DNA of 64,000 nt, taken from an uncultured Chloroflexota bacterium. Its GTDB lineage: Bacteria > Chloroflexota > UBA11872. Below, piece after piece: positions 17,684 through 25,009 of this stretch. Every line of letters starts with the position of its first letter. The first letter of the stretch is position 1. The DNA is taken from contig OY282448.1 of the NCBI GenBank assembly GCA_958296175.1, positions 2,480,127-2,544,126 on the forward strand, written 5' to 3'. The translations under genes were made by a program, and so were the position numbers. Below the pieces are notes generated by a model that saw only the letters and a program-made list of their open reading frames with translations, was not told the origin of the DNA and ran no database searches.

Positions 17684-18844
17684 ATGGCCGGGAACCATCC
17701 GCGCGCGACGTTCAGCGCCAACCAGCTGCCGACGCCCAGCGGCCGCACCCCTGAGGATTTGGACGCGTGGGTGGCGCTGGGCGCGGTGCCGGGGCTGGGG
17801 TCGGCGACGCTGTGGAACCTGATTCGCGCGTTTGGCGACCTGCGGTTGGCCTGGGAGGCCAGCCAGAACGACCTGGAAGCGGCGGGGGCGCCGCCCGCCG
17901 CGGCGCGCGGCGTGGCGGAGGCGCGGCGGCGCACCTCCCCGGCGGCTGCCATGGAGAAGCTGGCGGAATACGAGGGGCGGGCTCTGGCCTGGCACGACCC
18001 GGGCTACCCCGCGCAGCTGCGCGAGATTCCCGACCCGCCGCCGTTGCTGTACGTCAAAGGCGACCTGGCCTGCGCCGACTACGAGCGCACCGCGGCCATT
18101 GTGGGCACGCGGCGCATGACGGCCTACGGCCGGCAGGTGACGGACCAGCTGGCGGGCAAACTCGCCCGCGCCGGCCTGTGCATCGTGAGCGGCATGGCGG
18201 CGGGCATCGACAGCGCCGCGCATCGGGCCACGCTGGAAGCGGGCGGCGCCACGGTGGCGGTCTGGGGCACGGGGCTGCACGAGGTGTATCCGCGCTCCAA
18301 TCGACGTCTGGCGCCGCAAATCCTGGAACGCGGGGCCGTAGTGACCGAATACCCGGTCGGGGTGCGCGGGTTGCCCGAGCACTTTCCGCAGCGAAACCGC
18401 ATCATCAGCGGCCTGTCGCGCGCCGTCATCGTGGTGGAGGCCCCGCTGACCAGCGGCGCGCTGCACACCGCCCGTTACGCGATCGAGCAGAACCGCGACA
18501 TTCTGGCGGTGCCGGGCAGCGTGTTCATGGAGGGGAGCCGCGGAACCAACCGCCTGATCAACCGCGGCGAGGCGCGGGCCGTCGCTTCGGCGGAAGACGT
18601 GCTGGAGGCGATGCAGATTTCGGTGAGCGCCGAACAGCTGGCCATGCCGCCGCTGGTGAAACCCACCCGCGAGGAACGGGCGCTCCTGCAGCACCTGACC
18701 ACCGACCCGCTGCACATCGACGAGCTGTCGCGCCTGCTCCAGCGCCCGGCCTCCCAGGTTTCGGCGCTGCTGGCCGTGATGGAGATCAAGGGCCTGGTGC
18801 GCCACCTGGGAAGCGCGCACTACGTCACGGCGCAGCCCGCATGA
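17684..18844 (+). CDS. dprA: DNA-processing protein DprA
   Basis: Single-stranded DNA-binding recombination mediator that loads RecA onto incoming DNA during transformation. The 386-residue product has an N-terminal helix-hairpin-helix-like region (GAVPGLGSATLWNLIRAFGD). The Rossmann-like DprA domain contains IVGTRRMTAYGRQ, VSGMAAGIDSAAH, FPQRNRIISGLS and VPGSVFMEGSRGTN, the family's core motifs. A C-terminal winged-helix domain (residues about 320-386) follows. The ATG at 17684 lacks a ribosome-binding site and may be leaderless. It is divergent from rpoB and lies 209 nt upstream of secD; no topA follows, unlike many genomes. Confidence 0.95.
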   Translation: MAGNHPRATFSANQLPTPSGRTPEDLDAWVALGAVPGLGSATLWNLIRAFGDLRLAWEASQNDLEAAGAPPAAARGVAEARRRTSPAAAMEKLAEYEGRALAWHDPGYPAQLREIPDPPPLLYVKGDLACADYERTAAIVGTRRMTAYGRQVTDQLAGKLARAGLCIVSGMAAGIDSAAHRATLEAGGATVAVWGTGLHEVYPRSNRRLAPQILERGAVVTEYPVGVRGLPEHFPQRNRIISGLSRAVIVVEAPLTSGALHTARYAIEQNRDILAVPGSVFMEGSRGTNRLINRGEARAVASAEDVLEAMQISVSAEQLAMPPLVKPTREERALLQHLTTDPLHIDELSRLLQRPASQVSALLAVMEIKGLVRHLGSAHYVTAQPA

Positions 18845-19053
18845 CGGAGGATCGGCTGCACGGCGCTCGGGTCCGGGCGCGGCGCCCTGCCCTGCACGGA
18901 GCGCCGCAGCGCACGCGCGGCGAGCGGCAGACGCCGACGCGCCGCGCGGCCTCACCAGCACACGACCTCACCATCGGACGCGGCGGCGCGCGCGGCCATC
19001 GGCGCGCGGCGCGTATGATCGGCGCTCCCATCCACCCGAGGCCGTAGGACATC

Positions 19054-20361
19054 GTGCGCATCCGCCACTGGGCCACGCTGAGCGTCATTGCCGTGCTCTT
19101 CGCGTTCTGCGCCTATCTGGCGTTTCCGGGCACGCCGGGGCTGCCGCTGGAGATTGCCGGGCGCGACCTGGCGAATCTGCGCTTCCGGCAGGGGCTGGAC
19201 CTGCAAGGCGGGCTGCACGTGCGTTTCGAAGCGCGGCCGGCCGCCGGCCAGGAACTGCGCGACGGCGACATGGAGGCGGTGCGGCAAATCATCGAAAACC
19301 GTGTGAACGCGCTGGGCGTGGCCGAGCCGCTGATCCAGGTCGAAGGCGCCAACCGCCTGATCGTAGAGCTGCCGGGGGCGGAGAACCCGGACGACGCTAT
19401 CCGGCTGTTTCGCCAGACGGGTCGGCTGCTGATCCTGAACACCGGCAGCCAGTTCGTGCCGGAAGGGATCACGCTGGAACCCGCGCCGGAGCAGACGGTG
19501 CTCACGGGCCGCGACCTGGCGGACGCGCGGGTGGGCTTCGACGAGTTCGGCGCGCCGCGCATCGAGTTCGACCTGCGGCCGGACGCCGCCGACCGGTTCG
19601 AGGCCTACACCGCGGCGCACATTGGCGAGGTCTTGACCATCACGGTGGACGACGTGGTCGTCAGTTCGGCGTCCATCGCCGCCGCCATCCGCGAGCAGGG
19701 CGTGATCCGCGGGTCGTTCACGCCGGAGCAGGCGCGCACCGTGGCCATCCAGTTGCGCTACGGCGCGCTGCCGGTGCCGCTGGAGGTGGTGGAAAACCTG
19801 ACCGTCCGCCCCACGCTGGGGCGCGCGTCGCTGGAGGCCAGCCTGCGGGCCGGCGTGGTGGGCGCGGTGCTGGTGCTGATCTTCATGGTGGTGGTGTACC
19901 GCCTGCCGGGCGTGGTGGCGGCCGCGGCGCTGGTGGTGTACGCCTGCATCGTCTTCGCGGTCTTCAAGCTGGTCCCGGTCACGCTGACGCTGTCGGGTCT
20001 GGCCGGATTCATCCTGTCGGTGGGCGTGGCGGTGGACGCCAACATTTTGATCTTCGAGCGCACGCGCGAGGAGCTGCGCGCCGGCCGGGTGCTGCGGGGG
20101 GCAGTCGAGTCAGGGTTCAACCGCGCCTGGCCGTCGATTCGCGACTCCAACATCTCCACGCTCATCATCTGCGCGGTGCTCTTCGGGCTGGGCAGCGGCG
20201 GCGTGCGCGGGTTTGCCATCACGCTGGCCATTGGCGTGGTGGTCAGCATGTTCAGCGCCATTACGGTCAGCCGCAACCTGCTGCGGCTGGCGGTCAGCTG
20301 GCCGCGGCTGGCGCGCCCGCGGCTCTTCGGCGCCGGCGCGGCGGCGCGGGCCGAGACCTGA
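19054..20361 (+). CDS. secD: Protein translocase subunit SecD (GTG start)
   Basis: Membrane RND-type subunit that uses proton motive force to pull preproteins through SecYEG. The 435-residue product starts at a GTG preceded by AGGA. TM1 spans residues about 7-25. The P1 region includes LDLQGGLHVRFEA, and the C-terminal domain has five membrane segments with the signature SVGVAVDANILIFERTREE (residues about 325-343). It overlaps secF by 1 nt (TGATG). A TATGAT box lies 34 nt upstream of the start, but no -35 is obvious. No yajC precedes it in this window. Confidence 0.96.
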   Translation: MRIRHWATLSVIAVLFAFCAYLAFPGTPGLPLEIAGRDLANLRFRQGLDLQGGLHVRFEARPAAGQELRDGDMEAVRQIIENRVNALGVAEPLIQVEGANRLIVELPGAENPDDAIRLFRQTGRLLILNTGSQFVPEGITLEPAPEQTVLTGRDLADARVGFDEFGAPRIEFDLRPDAADRFEAYTAAHIGEVLTITVDDVVVSSASIAAAIREQGVIRGSFTPEQARTVAIQLRYGALPVPLEVVENLTVRPTLGRASLEASLRAGVVGAVLVLIFMVVVYRLPGVVAAAALVVYACIVFAVFKLVPVTLTLSGLAGFILSVGVAVDANILIFERTREELRAGRVLRGAVESGFNRAWPSIRDSNISTLIICAVLFGLGSGGVRGFAITLAIGVVVSMFSAITVSRNLLRLAVSWPRLARPRLFGAGAAARAET

Positions 20362-21296
20362 TGTTCGCCATCATGGCGCGCCGCCGCTGGTGGTACCTGC
20401 TGTCGCTGGCGCTGCTGCTGCCGGGCGTGATCGCGCTGCTGACGGGCGGGCTGCGGCCCGGCATCGACTTCACCGGCGGCACGTTGATCCACCTGCGCTT
20501 CGAGCAGCCGGCCAGCCAGGCCGCCATCCTGTCCGCAGCCGCCGACGCCGGCTTCGCGAACGCAACGGTGCAGCTGACGGACGACGGCGCACTGCTGCGG
20601 GTGCGCCCGCTGGAGCTGGACGAGAAGGACGCGCTGACCGCGGCGGTGTTCGAGCGCGCGGGGGCCGGGGAGGAGCTGAGCGTCTCGACCATCGGGCCCG
20701 TGGTGGGCGCCGAACTCACCCGCGCGGCGGCCATCGCCGTGGTGCTGGCCTCGGCGCTGATTTTGCTTTACGTCACCTGGGCATTCCGGCGCATGGAGCG
20801 GCCCGCGGTGCTGGGATTGGCCGCCATTGGTGCGCTGCTGCACGACGCGCTCTTTCTGGTGGGGCTGTTCGCGCTGCTGGGCCACGCGGCAGGCGTGCAG
20901 GTGGACGCTTTGTTCGTGACCGCGGTGCTGACGGTCATCGGGTTTTCGGTCAACGACACCATCGTGGTGTTCGACCGTATTCGCGAAAACCGCCAGCGCC
21001 ACCTGCGCCTGGCGGAACCGCAGCGGCCCACGTTCGAACAGACGGTGAACTTCAGCGTGAACCAAAGCCTGACGCGCTCACTGAACACGTCGCTCACGGC
21101 GCTGGTGGTGCTGTTTGCGCTGATCATGCTGGGCGGGCCGACGATTCGGCTGTTCGTGACGGCGCTGGCGGCGGGCTTTTTGATCGGGACCTATTCGTCG
21201 ATCTTCGCCGCCGCGTCGATGCTGGTGTCGTGGGACCAGGGCGATCCGGCGCGCGTCTGGCGGCGGCTGCGCCAGCGCGTGCGGCCGACGGAATAA
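20361..21296 (+). CDS. secF: Protein translocase subunit SecF
   Basis: Partner of SecD in the accessory translocase. The 311-residue product has TM1 (WWYLLSLALLLPGVIALL) and the periplasmic P1 loop with GIDFTGGTLIHLRF. Five further membrane segments include VIGFSVNDTIVVFDRIREN, the SecF signature. The ATG overlaps the secD stop. A basic tail (RVWRRLRQRVRP) ends the protein. It is convergent with the accB-like gene, separated by a 34-nt gap that holds an inverted repeat. Confidence 0.96.
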   Translation: MFAIMARRRWWYLLSLALLLPGVIALLTGGLRPGIDFTGGTLIHLRFEQPASQAAILSAAADAGFANATVQLTDDGALLRVRPLELDEKDALTAAVFERAGAGEELSVSTIGPVVGAELTRAAAIAVVLASALILLYVTWAFRRMERPAVLGLAAIGALLHDALFLVGLFALLGHAAGVQVDALFVTAVLTVIGFSVNDTIVVFDRIRENRQRHLRLAEPQRPTFEQTVNFSVNQSLTRSLNTSLTALVVLFALIMLGGPTIRLFVTALAAGFLIGTYSSIFAAASMLVSWDQGDPARVWRRLRQRVRPTE

Positions 21297-21311
21297 CCCC
21301 CGCGGCGGCTG

Positions 21312-21331
21312 GGCCGAACCGGCGGTCGGCC
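21312..21331. terminator. Possible bidirectional hairpin between secF and the accB-like gene
   Basis: GGCCGA (21312-21317) and TCGGCC (21326-21331) form a perfect 6-bp inverted repeat with an 8-nt loop in the gap between convergent genes. No T-tract follows on either strand, so intrinsic termination would be weak. Confidence 0.3.
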
Positions 21332-21759
21332 TAATCTGCGGCGGCGGCGCCCCGCAGCTCGGCGAGCGGCTGGCCGTATTCGACCACCTCGCCATCGCGC
21401 ACCAGGAAGCGTTCGACCACGCCGTCGGCGGGCGCGTAGACGTCGTGCGCGACGCCCAGCACGTCCACGACGCCAATCGCCTGCGCCTCTTCGACGCTGT
21501 CGCCGGCCTGCACGCCGCTGCTGATGAACACGCCGACCTGCTCGGAGGTCACGCGTGTCGGCCCGTCGGGCGTTTCGGCGGGGGCGGGGTCCAGCCGCGC
21601 CTCGACCTGGACGGTCTCGGCGCGGGGAATGCGGCGCACGCGAATGGTGCGCGCGTCGTCGCCGATTTCGATCTCTTCGGCCCCGGTCTCGCGCAGCAGC
21701 GCGGCCAGGCGCGGCACGTCGCGCGCCAGCGCGTCGTCCCAGTCGCCGTCCGCGCTCAT
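21331..21759 (-). CDS. Biotinyl/lipoyl-domain protein, AccB-like, lacking the biotinylation lysine
   Basis: The 142-residue product resembles the biotin carboxyl carrier protein of acetyl-CoA carboxylase: an N-terminal helix (residues 7-25), a Pro/Ala linker, and a C-terminal biotinyl-type barrel (residues about 70-136). In BCCPs the barrel hairpin carries EAMKM with the modified Lys. Here the same position reads VVDVLGV, with Gly102 in place of Lys, and the following half (VYAPADGVVERFLVRDGEVV) is well conserved. It therefore cannot be biotinylated at the usual site. It is the last gene of the alaS-to-efp operon, and efp-accB adjacency is common. It could be a structural or regulatory remnant of accB. 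Confidence 0.75.
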   Translation of the reverse strand: MSADGDWDDALARDVPRLAALLRETGAEEIEIGDDARTIRVRRIPRAETVQVEARLDPAPAETPDGPTRVTSEQVGVFISSGVQAGDSVEEAQAIGVVDVLGVAHDVYAPADGVVERFLVRDGEVVEYGQPLAELRGAAAAD

Positions 21760-21843
21760 GGGCGCACGTTCCGCGGGCTGCCCGACTGGCTGGGGCGCCT
21801 ATACAGGCCGCGGGCTCCGCTCATCGGCGCGTGTCGTGCGGGG

Positions 21844-22401
21844 TCACGCGCGGGTTTGATACGCGCCGGTGCGCGTGTCGATTCTGAGCACGTCGCCCAC
21901 GTTGACAAACAGCGGCACCTGCACGGTGAGTCCGGTGGCCATGCGGGCCTGCTTGGTGGCGCCGGTGGCGGTGTCGCCGCGCACGCCCGGTTCGGTTTCG
22001 AGCACCTCGATATCCACCGTCACCGGCAGCTCGACGCCGATGGGAGAGCCTTCGAAAGCCACGACTTCGAGTTCGAGGCTGTCGGCCATATACTTCGCGG
22101 CGCCGCCAACCGCGGCGGCGCTGAGCGTCATGTCGTCGAAGGTCTCGGTGTCCATGAAGTGATAGCCGGCGTCGTCGCTGTAGAGAAATTGCACGCGGTG
22201 GCTGTCCAGAATCACGCGCTCGAAACGCCGCGAGGCCTGGAAGGTGCGGTCGGTGGTGGACCCGCCGCGGAGGTCGCGCAGCCGCAGGCGCACGTTGGCC
22301 GACCCGCGGCCGATCTTCTGGTGCTGGAACGACACAATTTGATACAGCGCGCCGTCGATCCGCAGCACCCAGCCTCGTCGAAGTTCGCCGGCGTCGATCA
22401 C
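21844..22401 (-). CDS. efp: Elongation factor P (Arg at the modification site)
   Basis: Rescues ribosomes stalled at polyproline. The 185-residue product has the three EF-P domains: the KOW-like domain I (MIDAGELRRGWVLRIDGALY), the central OB domain and the C-terminal OB domain with ATGATKQARMATGLTVQVP. The tip of domain I reads FQHQKIGRGSANVR, with Arg32 where E. coli has the beta-lysylated Lys34, and Ile replaces the usual Pro of PGKG. Arg-type EF-P is rhamnosylated by EarP in some proteobacteria; no earP or rml genes are seen here. It lies 39 nt downstream of the M24 peptidase gene. Confidence 0.93.
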   Translation of the reverse strand: MIDAGELRRGWVLRIDGALYQIVSFQHQKIGRGSANVRLRLRDLRGGSTTDRTFQASRRFERVILDSHRVQFLYSDDAGYHFMDTETFDDMTLSAAAVGGAAKYMADSLELEVVAFEGSPIGVELPVTVDIEVLETEPGVRGDTATGATKQARMATGLTVQVPLFVNVGDVLRIDTRTGAYQTRA

Positions 22402-22440
22402 GGTCTCAAACCTTCCTGTCGAATCCGGCCGCGGCGCCGG

Positions 22441-23505
22441 TCACTTGGGGGCCTGGGTCAGCACCTGGACACCTGCAGCGCCAATCACGACGAGGTCCTC
22501 GATGCGCACGCCTCCCCAGCCGGGCAGGTAGACGCCCGGCTCGACCGAGGTCACGGCGCCGGCGGGCAAGGCGTCGGCGGCGCGGGGGGAGAGGGTGGGC
22601 GCCTCGTGAATCTCGAGCCCCACGCCGTGGCCGGTCCCGTGGCCAAAGCGGTCGGCGAAGCCTGCCTCGGCGATGACCTGGCGCGCCAGCGCGTCCGCCT
22701 CGCGGCCAGTCATGCCGGCGCGCGTCCCGGCTTCGGCCGCGGTTTGCGCCGCGAGCACGATCGAGTAGACCTCGCGAAAGCGGTCGTCGGGCGGCCCGAC
22801 GCTGAACGAGCGGGTGATGTCGGAGCAATACCCGTCCAGCCGCACGCCCAAGTCCACGATCACGGGCTCGCCCGTCTGCATGGGACGCTCGGACGGCGTG
22901 TGGTGCGCCATTGCCGCGTTGGGGCCGGCGGCCACGATGGTGGGAAACGACGGCTCGTCGCCGCCGAGTTCGCGCATGAAGCGTTCGAGGTCGTTCGCCA
23001 GGGTGCGCTCGCGCAGGCCGTCCGTCAGCGCGTCCGCCGCACGCGCCATCACGTCGTCAGCCATGCGCACGGCCTCGCGCAGCAGGGCAAGCTCGGCCTC
23101 GTCCTTGACGACGCGCTGCTGTTCGACCACGGCGTCCAGCGGAACGACGTCGGGCGGGCTCGGCGCGTCGGCCAGACGGTCCAGCAGGTCCCGATGCTGT
23201 TTGATGGAGGTGTGTTCGGACTCGACGCCGATCCGCTGGACGGCGCGCTCCTGCGCCCAGTCGGCCAGGGCCCCGCGCAGGTCGACGTTTTCGATCACGT
23301 CGTACGCCGGCGCCTGCCGCCCCGCCTGTTCGGTGTAGCGGGCGTCGGTGACCAGGCGGCGGTCCTGCGGTGACACGAGCAGGGCGGCGGACGTGCCGGT
23401 GAATCCGCTGAGGTAGCGTCGATTGGCTTGGCCGACGACCAGCATGGCGTCCACCCCCAGGTCGTCGAGGCGGTCGACCAGCCGCTGAGTGCGGGCGGCC
23501 GTCAG
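22441..23505 (-). CDS. pepP: M24 family metallopeptidase, probable Xaa-Pro aminopeptidase (probable CTG start)
   Basis: Cytoplasmic dinuclear-metal peptidase that removes N-terminal residues before proline. An N-terminal creatinase-like domain (NRRYLSGFTGTSAALLVS) precedes the pita-bread domain. Metal ligands are visible in IVDLGVRLDGYCSDITRSF (two Asp), HGTGHGVGLEIHE (His), VTSVEPGVY and GGVRIED (two Glu). No ATG, GTG or TTG fits the expected N terminus. The CTG at 23505 overlaps the mltG stop as CTGA, the same pattern as the GTGA overlaps elsewhere in this operon, and gives LTAARTQRLVDRLDDLGVDA. Starting at the first internal ATG (23445) would remove conserved N-terminal residues. Confidence 0.88.
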   Translation of the reverse strand: MTAARTQRLVDRLDDLGVDAMLVVGQANRRYLSGFTGTSAALLVSPQDRRLVTDARYTEQAGRQAPAYDVIENVDLRGALADWAQERAVQRIGVESEHTSIKQHRDLLDRLADAPSPPDVVPLDAVVEQQRVVKDEAELALLREAVRMADDVMARAADALTDGLRERTLANDLERFMRELGGDEPSFPTIVAAGPNAAMAHHTPSERPMQTGEPVIVDLGVRLDGYCSDITRSFSVGPPDDRFREVYSIVLAAQTAAEAGTRAGMTGREADALARQVIAEAGFADRFGHGTGHGVGLEIHEAPTLSPRAADALPAGAVTSVEPGVYLPGWGGVRIEDLVVIGAAGVQVLTQAPK

Positions 23506-24554
23506 CGCAGATAGCGTTGAATGTTGCGTGTGTGTTCCTCCAACGTCTCGGAAAAGGCGTGGGATCCGTCCCCGCGCGCCACGAAGAACAGGTGGGTGGT
23601 TGCCTCGGGGTTCGCCGCCGCCTCGATCGACATGCGGCCGGGGGCGGCGATGGGTCCGGGGGGCAACCCGGTGGTGACGTAGGTATTGTACGGAGACGGC
23701 GTGCGCAAGTCCTCGTTGGTGATGTCGGGCTTCCACCAGCGCCCGCCCGTCTCGGTGCGGCCCACGACGTATTGCACCGTGGGGTCGGCTTGCAGCGGAA
23801 TGCCGCGCGTGAGCCGGTTGTGAAACACGCCGGCGATGAGCGGGCGCTCCTCGTCGAGCACTGCCTCGCGCTCGATGATCGAGGCCAGGACGAGCAGCTC
23901 GTGCACGGACAACCCCACGGCGGCGGCGGCCGCGCGGGTGCGGTCGTTCACGATCTCCCCAAACCGCTGCAGCATGCGTCGGATGAGGTTGCTGGGGGTG
24001 GTGGTGGCGTCGACGTTGTAGGTATCGGGAAACAGATAGCCTTCGAGCGATTGGCCGTCGGGCAGGCTGGCGAGGAAGTCGAAGCTGCCGGCGAACTCAG
24101 GCGCGCCGCTGCGGGCCAGCCGCAGAAACTCGGCGTCGTCGACGTTGGTCTGCTCGGCCAGCCGCTCGGCCATTTCTTCCAGACGCCAACCCTCGGGGAA
24201 GGTGACGGTCTGATCGACCACCGTGGACACGCTGAGCGTGCGCACGATTTCGTCCAGCGACATGTCCGAGCGGATCAGAAAGGTTCCCTGCCGCAGCTGG
24301 CCTTCCAGCCCGCGGCGCTCCACCAGCAGTTGAAACAGCACGTCGCTGCGAATCAGGCCGGCCTCGCGCAAACTGCGCGCGACGTCGGCGGTGGTGGCCC
24401 CGCTGGGAATCGTGAAGGGCACGGTGCGCTCGGCGACCGGGGTGGGCGAATCGGCGAAGCGAAAGGCCACGGAATAGGCCAGGAACAACGCGCCCGCCAG
24501 ACTGACGAGCCCAATGACCAGCGCCTGCGTCACGGCAATCACGCGCCCAATCAC
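23502..24554 (-). CDS. mltG: Endolytic murein transglycosylase MltG (GTG start)
   Basis: YceG-family membrane enzyme that cleaves nascent glycan strands. The GTG at 24554 overlaps the ruvX stop as GTGA and gives 350 residues beginning VIGRVIAVTQALVIGLVSLA. One transmembrane segment covers residues about 6-28. A LysM-like region (VPFTIPSGATTADVARSLRE) is followed by the YceG domain with SLEGYLFPDTYNV and the catalytic-Glu helix LASIIEREAVLDEERPLIAG. QADPTVQYVVG and YNTYVTTGLPPGPI are also typical. A longer in-frame start at 24668 would overlap ruvX by over 100 nt and adds only basic low-complexity sequence. Confidence 0.95.
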   Translation of the reverse strand: MIGRVIAVTQALVIGLVSLAGALFLAYSVAFRFADSPTPVAERTVPFTIPSGATTADVARSLREAGLIRSDVLFQLLVERRGLEGQLRQGTFLIRSDMSLDEIVRTLSVSTVVDQTVTFPEGWRLEEMAERLAEQTNVDDAEFLRLARSGAPEFAGSFDFLASLPDGQSLEGYLFPDTYNVDATTTPSNLIRRMLQRFGEIVNDRTRAAAAAVGLSVHELLVLASIIEREAVLDEERPLIAGVFHNRLTRGIPLQADPTVQYVVGRTETGGRWWKPDITNEDLRTPSPYNTYVTTGLPPGPIAAPGRMSIEAAANPEATTHLFFVARGDGSHAFSETLEEHTRNIQRYLR

Positions 24555-25009
24555 GCGGGACGGCTCCGGAGGTAGTCGAGGAGGATGAGTTCGGCGGCGC
24601 GGGCGTCGAGGTCGGCGGGGGCGGCGCCGGCGCTTTGGGCGGCTTGGGTGGTCAAGTGTTCGTTCCACCAGACGATGGGCTCGGGGCGCCCGTGCAGCAG
24701 AGTGTCGGCCCAGCGGCGGGTGCGGGCCGTCTGATTGTTGTCGGTTGCATCGGCATTCAACGGTAGCCCGATAACGAGCGTTGCGCCGGCGTTGGCGTCC
24801 AGCAGCTGGTGCAGGGCGCGGCGGTCACGGCTGGAGCCGCCGCGGTGCACGACCTGGCGCGCGGCCACGAACGACCCGCCGGGGTCGGTCACCGCGACGC
24901 CGATGCGGCGTTCGCCCAGATCGAGCGCCGCGACGCGGCGGCCGAGCGGCGGCGGCAGCCGTTCGGGCTCAGCCGGCAACGGGGTGTGCCGGCGACTCGA
25001 CCTGGACAT
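24551..25009 (-). CDS. ruvX: Putative pre-16S rRNA nuclease RuvX/YqgF
   Basis: RNase-H-fold nuclease implicated in maturation of the 16S rRNA 5' end. The 152-residue product has the first catalytic Asp in AALDLGERRIGVAVTDPGG, the block LVIGLPLNADATDN, the Glu in WWNEHLTTQAA and the last Asp in the DARAAELILLDYL helix. The ATG at 25009 overlaps the upstream gene by 41 nt; a TTG at 24979 is a possible alternative start with a shorter overlap. The stop overlaps the mltG GTG. The alaS-ruvX-mltG neighbourhood is a familiar arrangement. Confidence 0.92.
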   Translation of the reverse strand: MSRSSRRHTPLPAEPERLPPPLGRRVAALDLGERRIGVAVTDPGGSFVAARQVVHRGGSSRDRRALHQLLDANAGATLVIGLPLNADATDNNQTARTRRWADTLLHGRPEPIVWWNEHLTTQAAQSAGAAPADLDARAAELILLDYLRSRPA

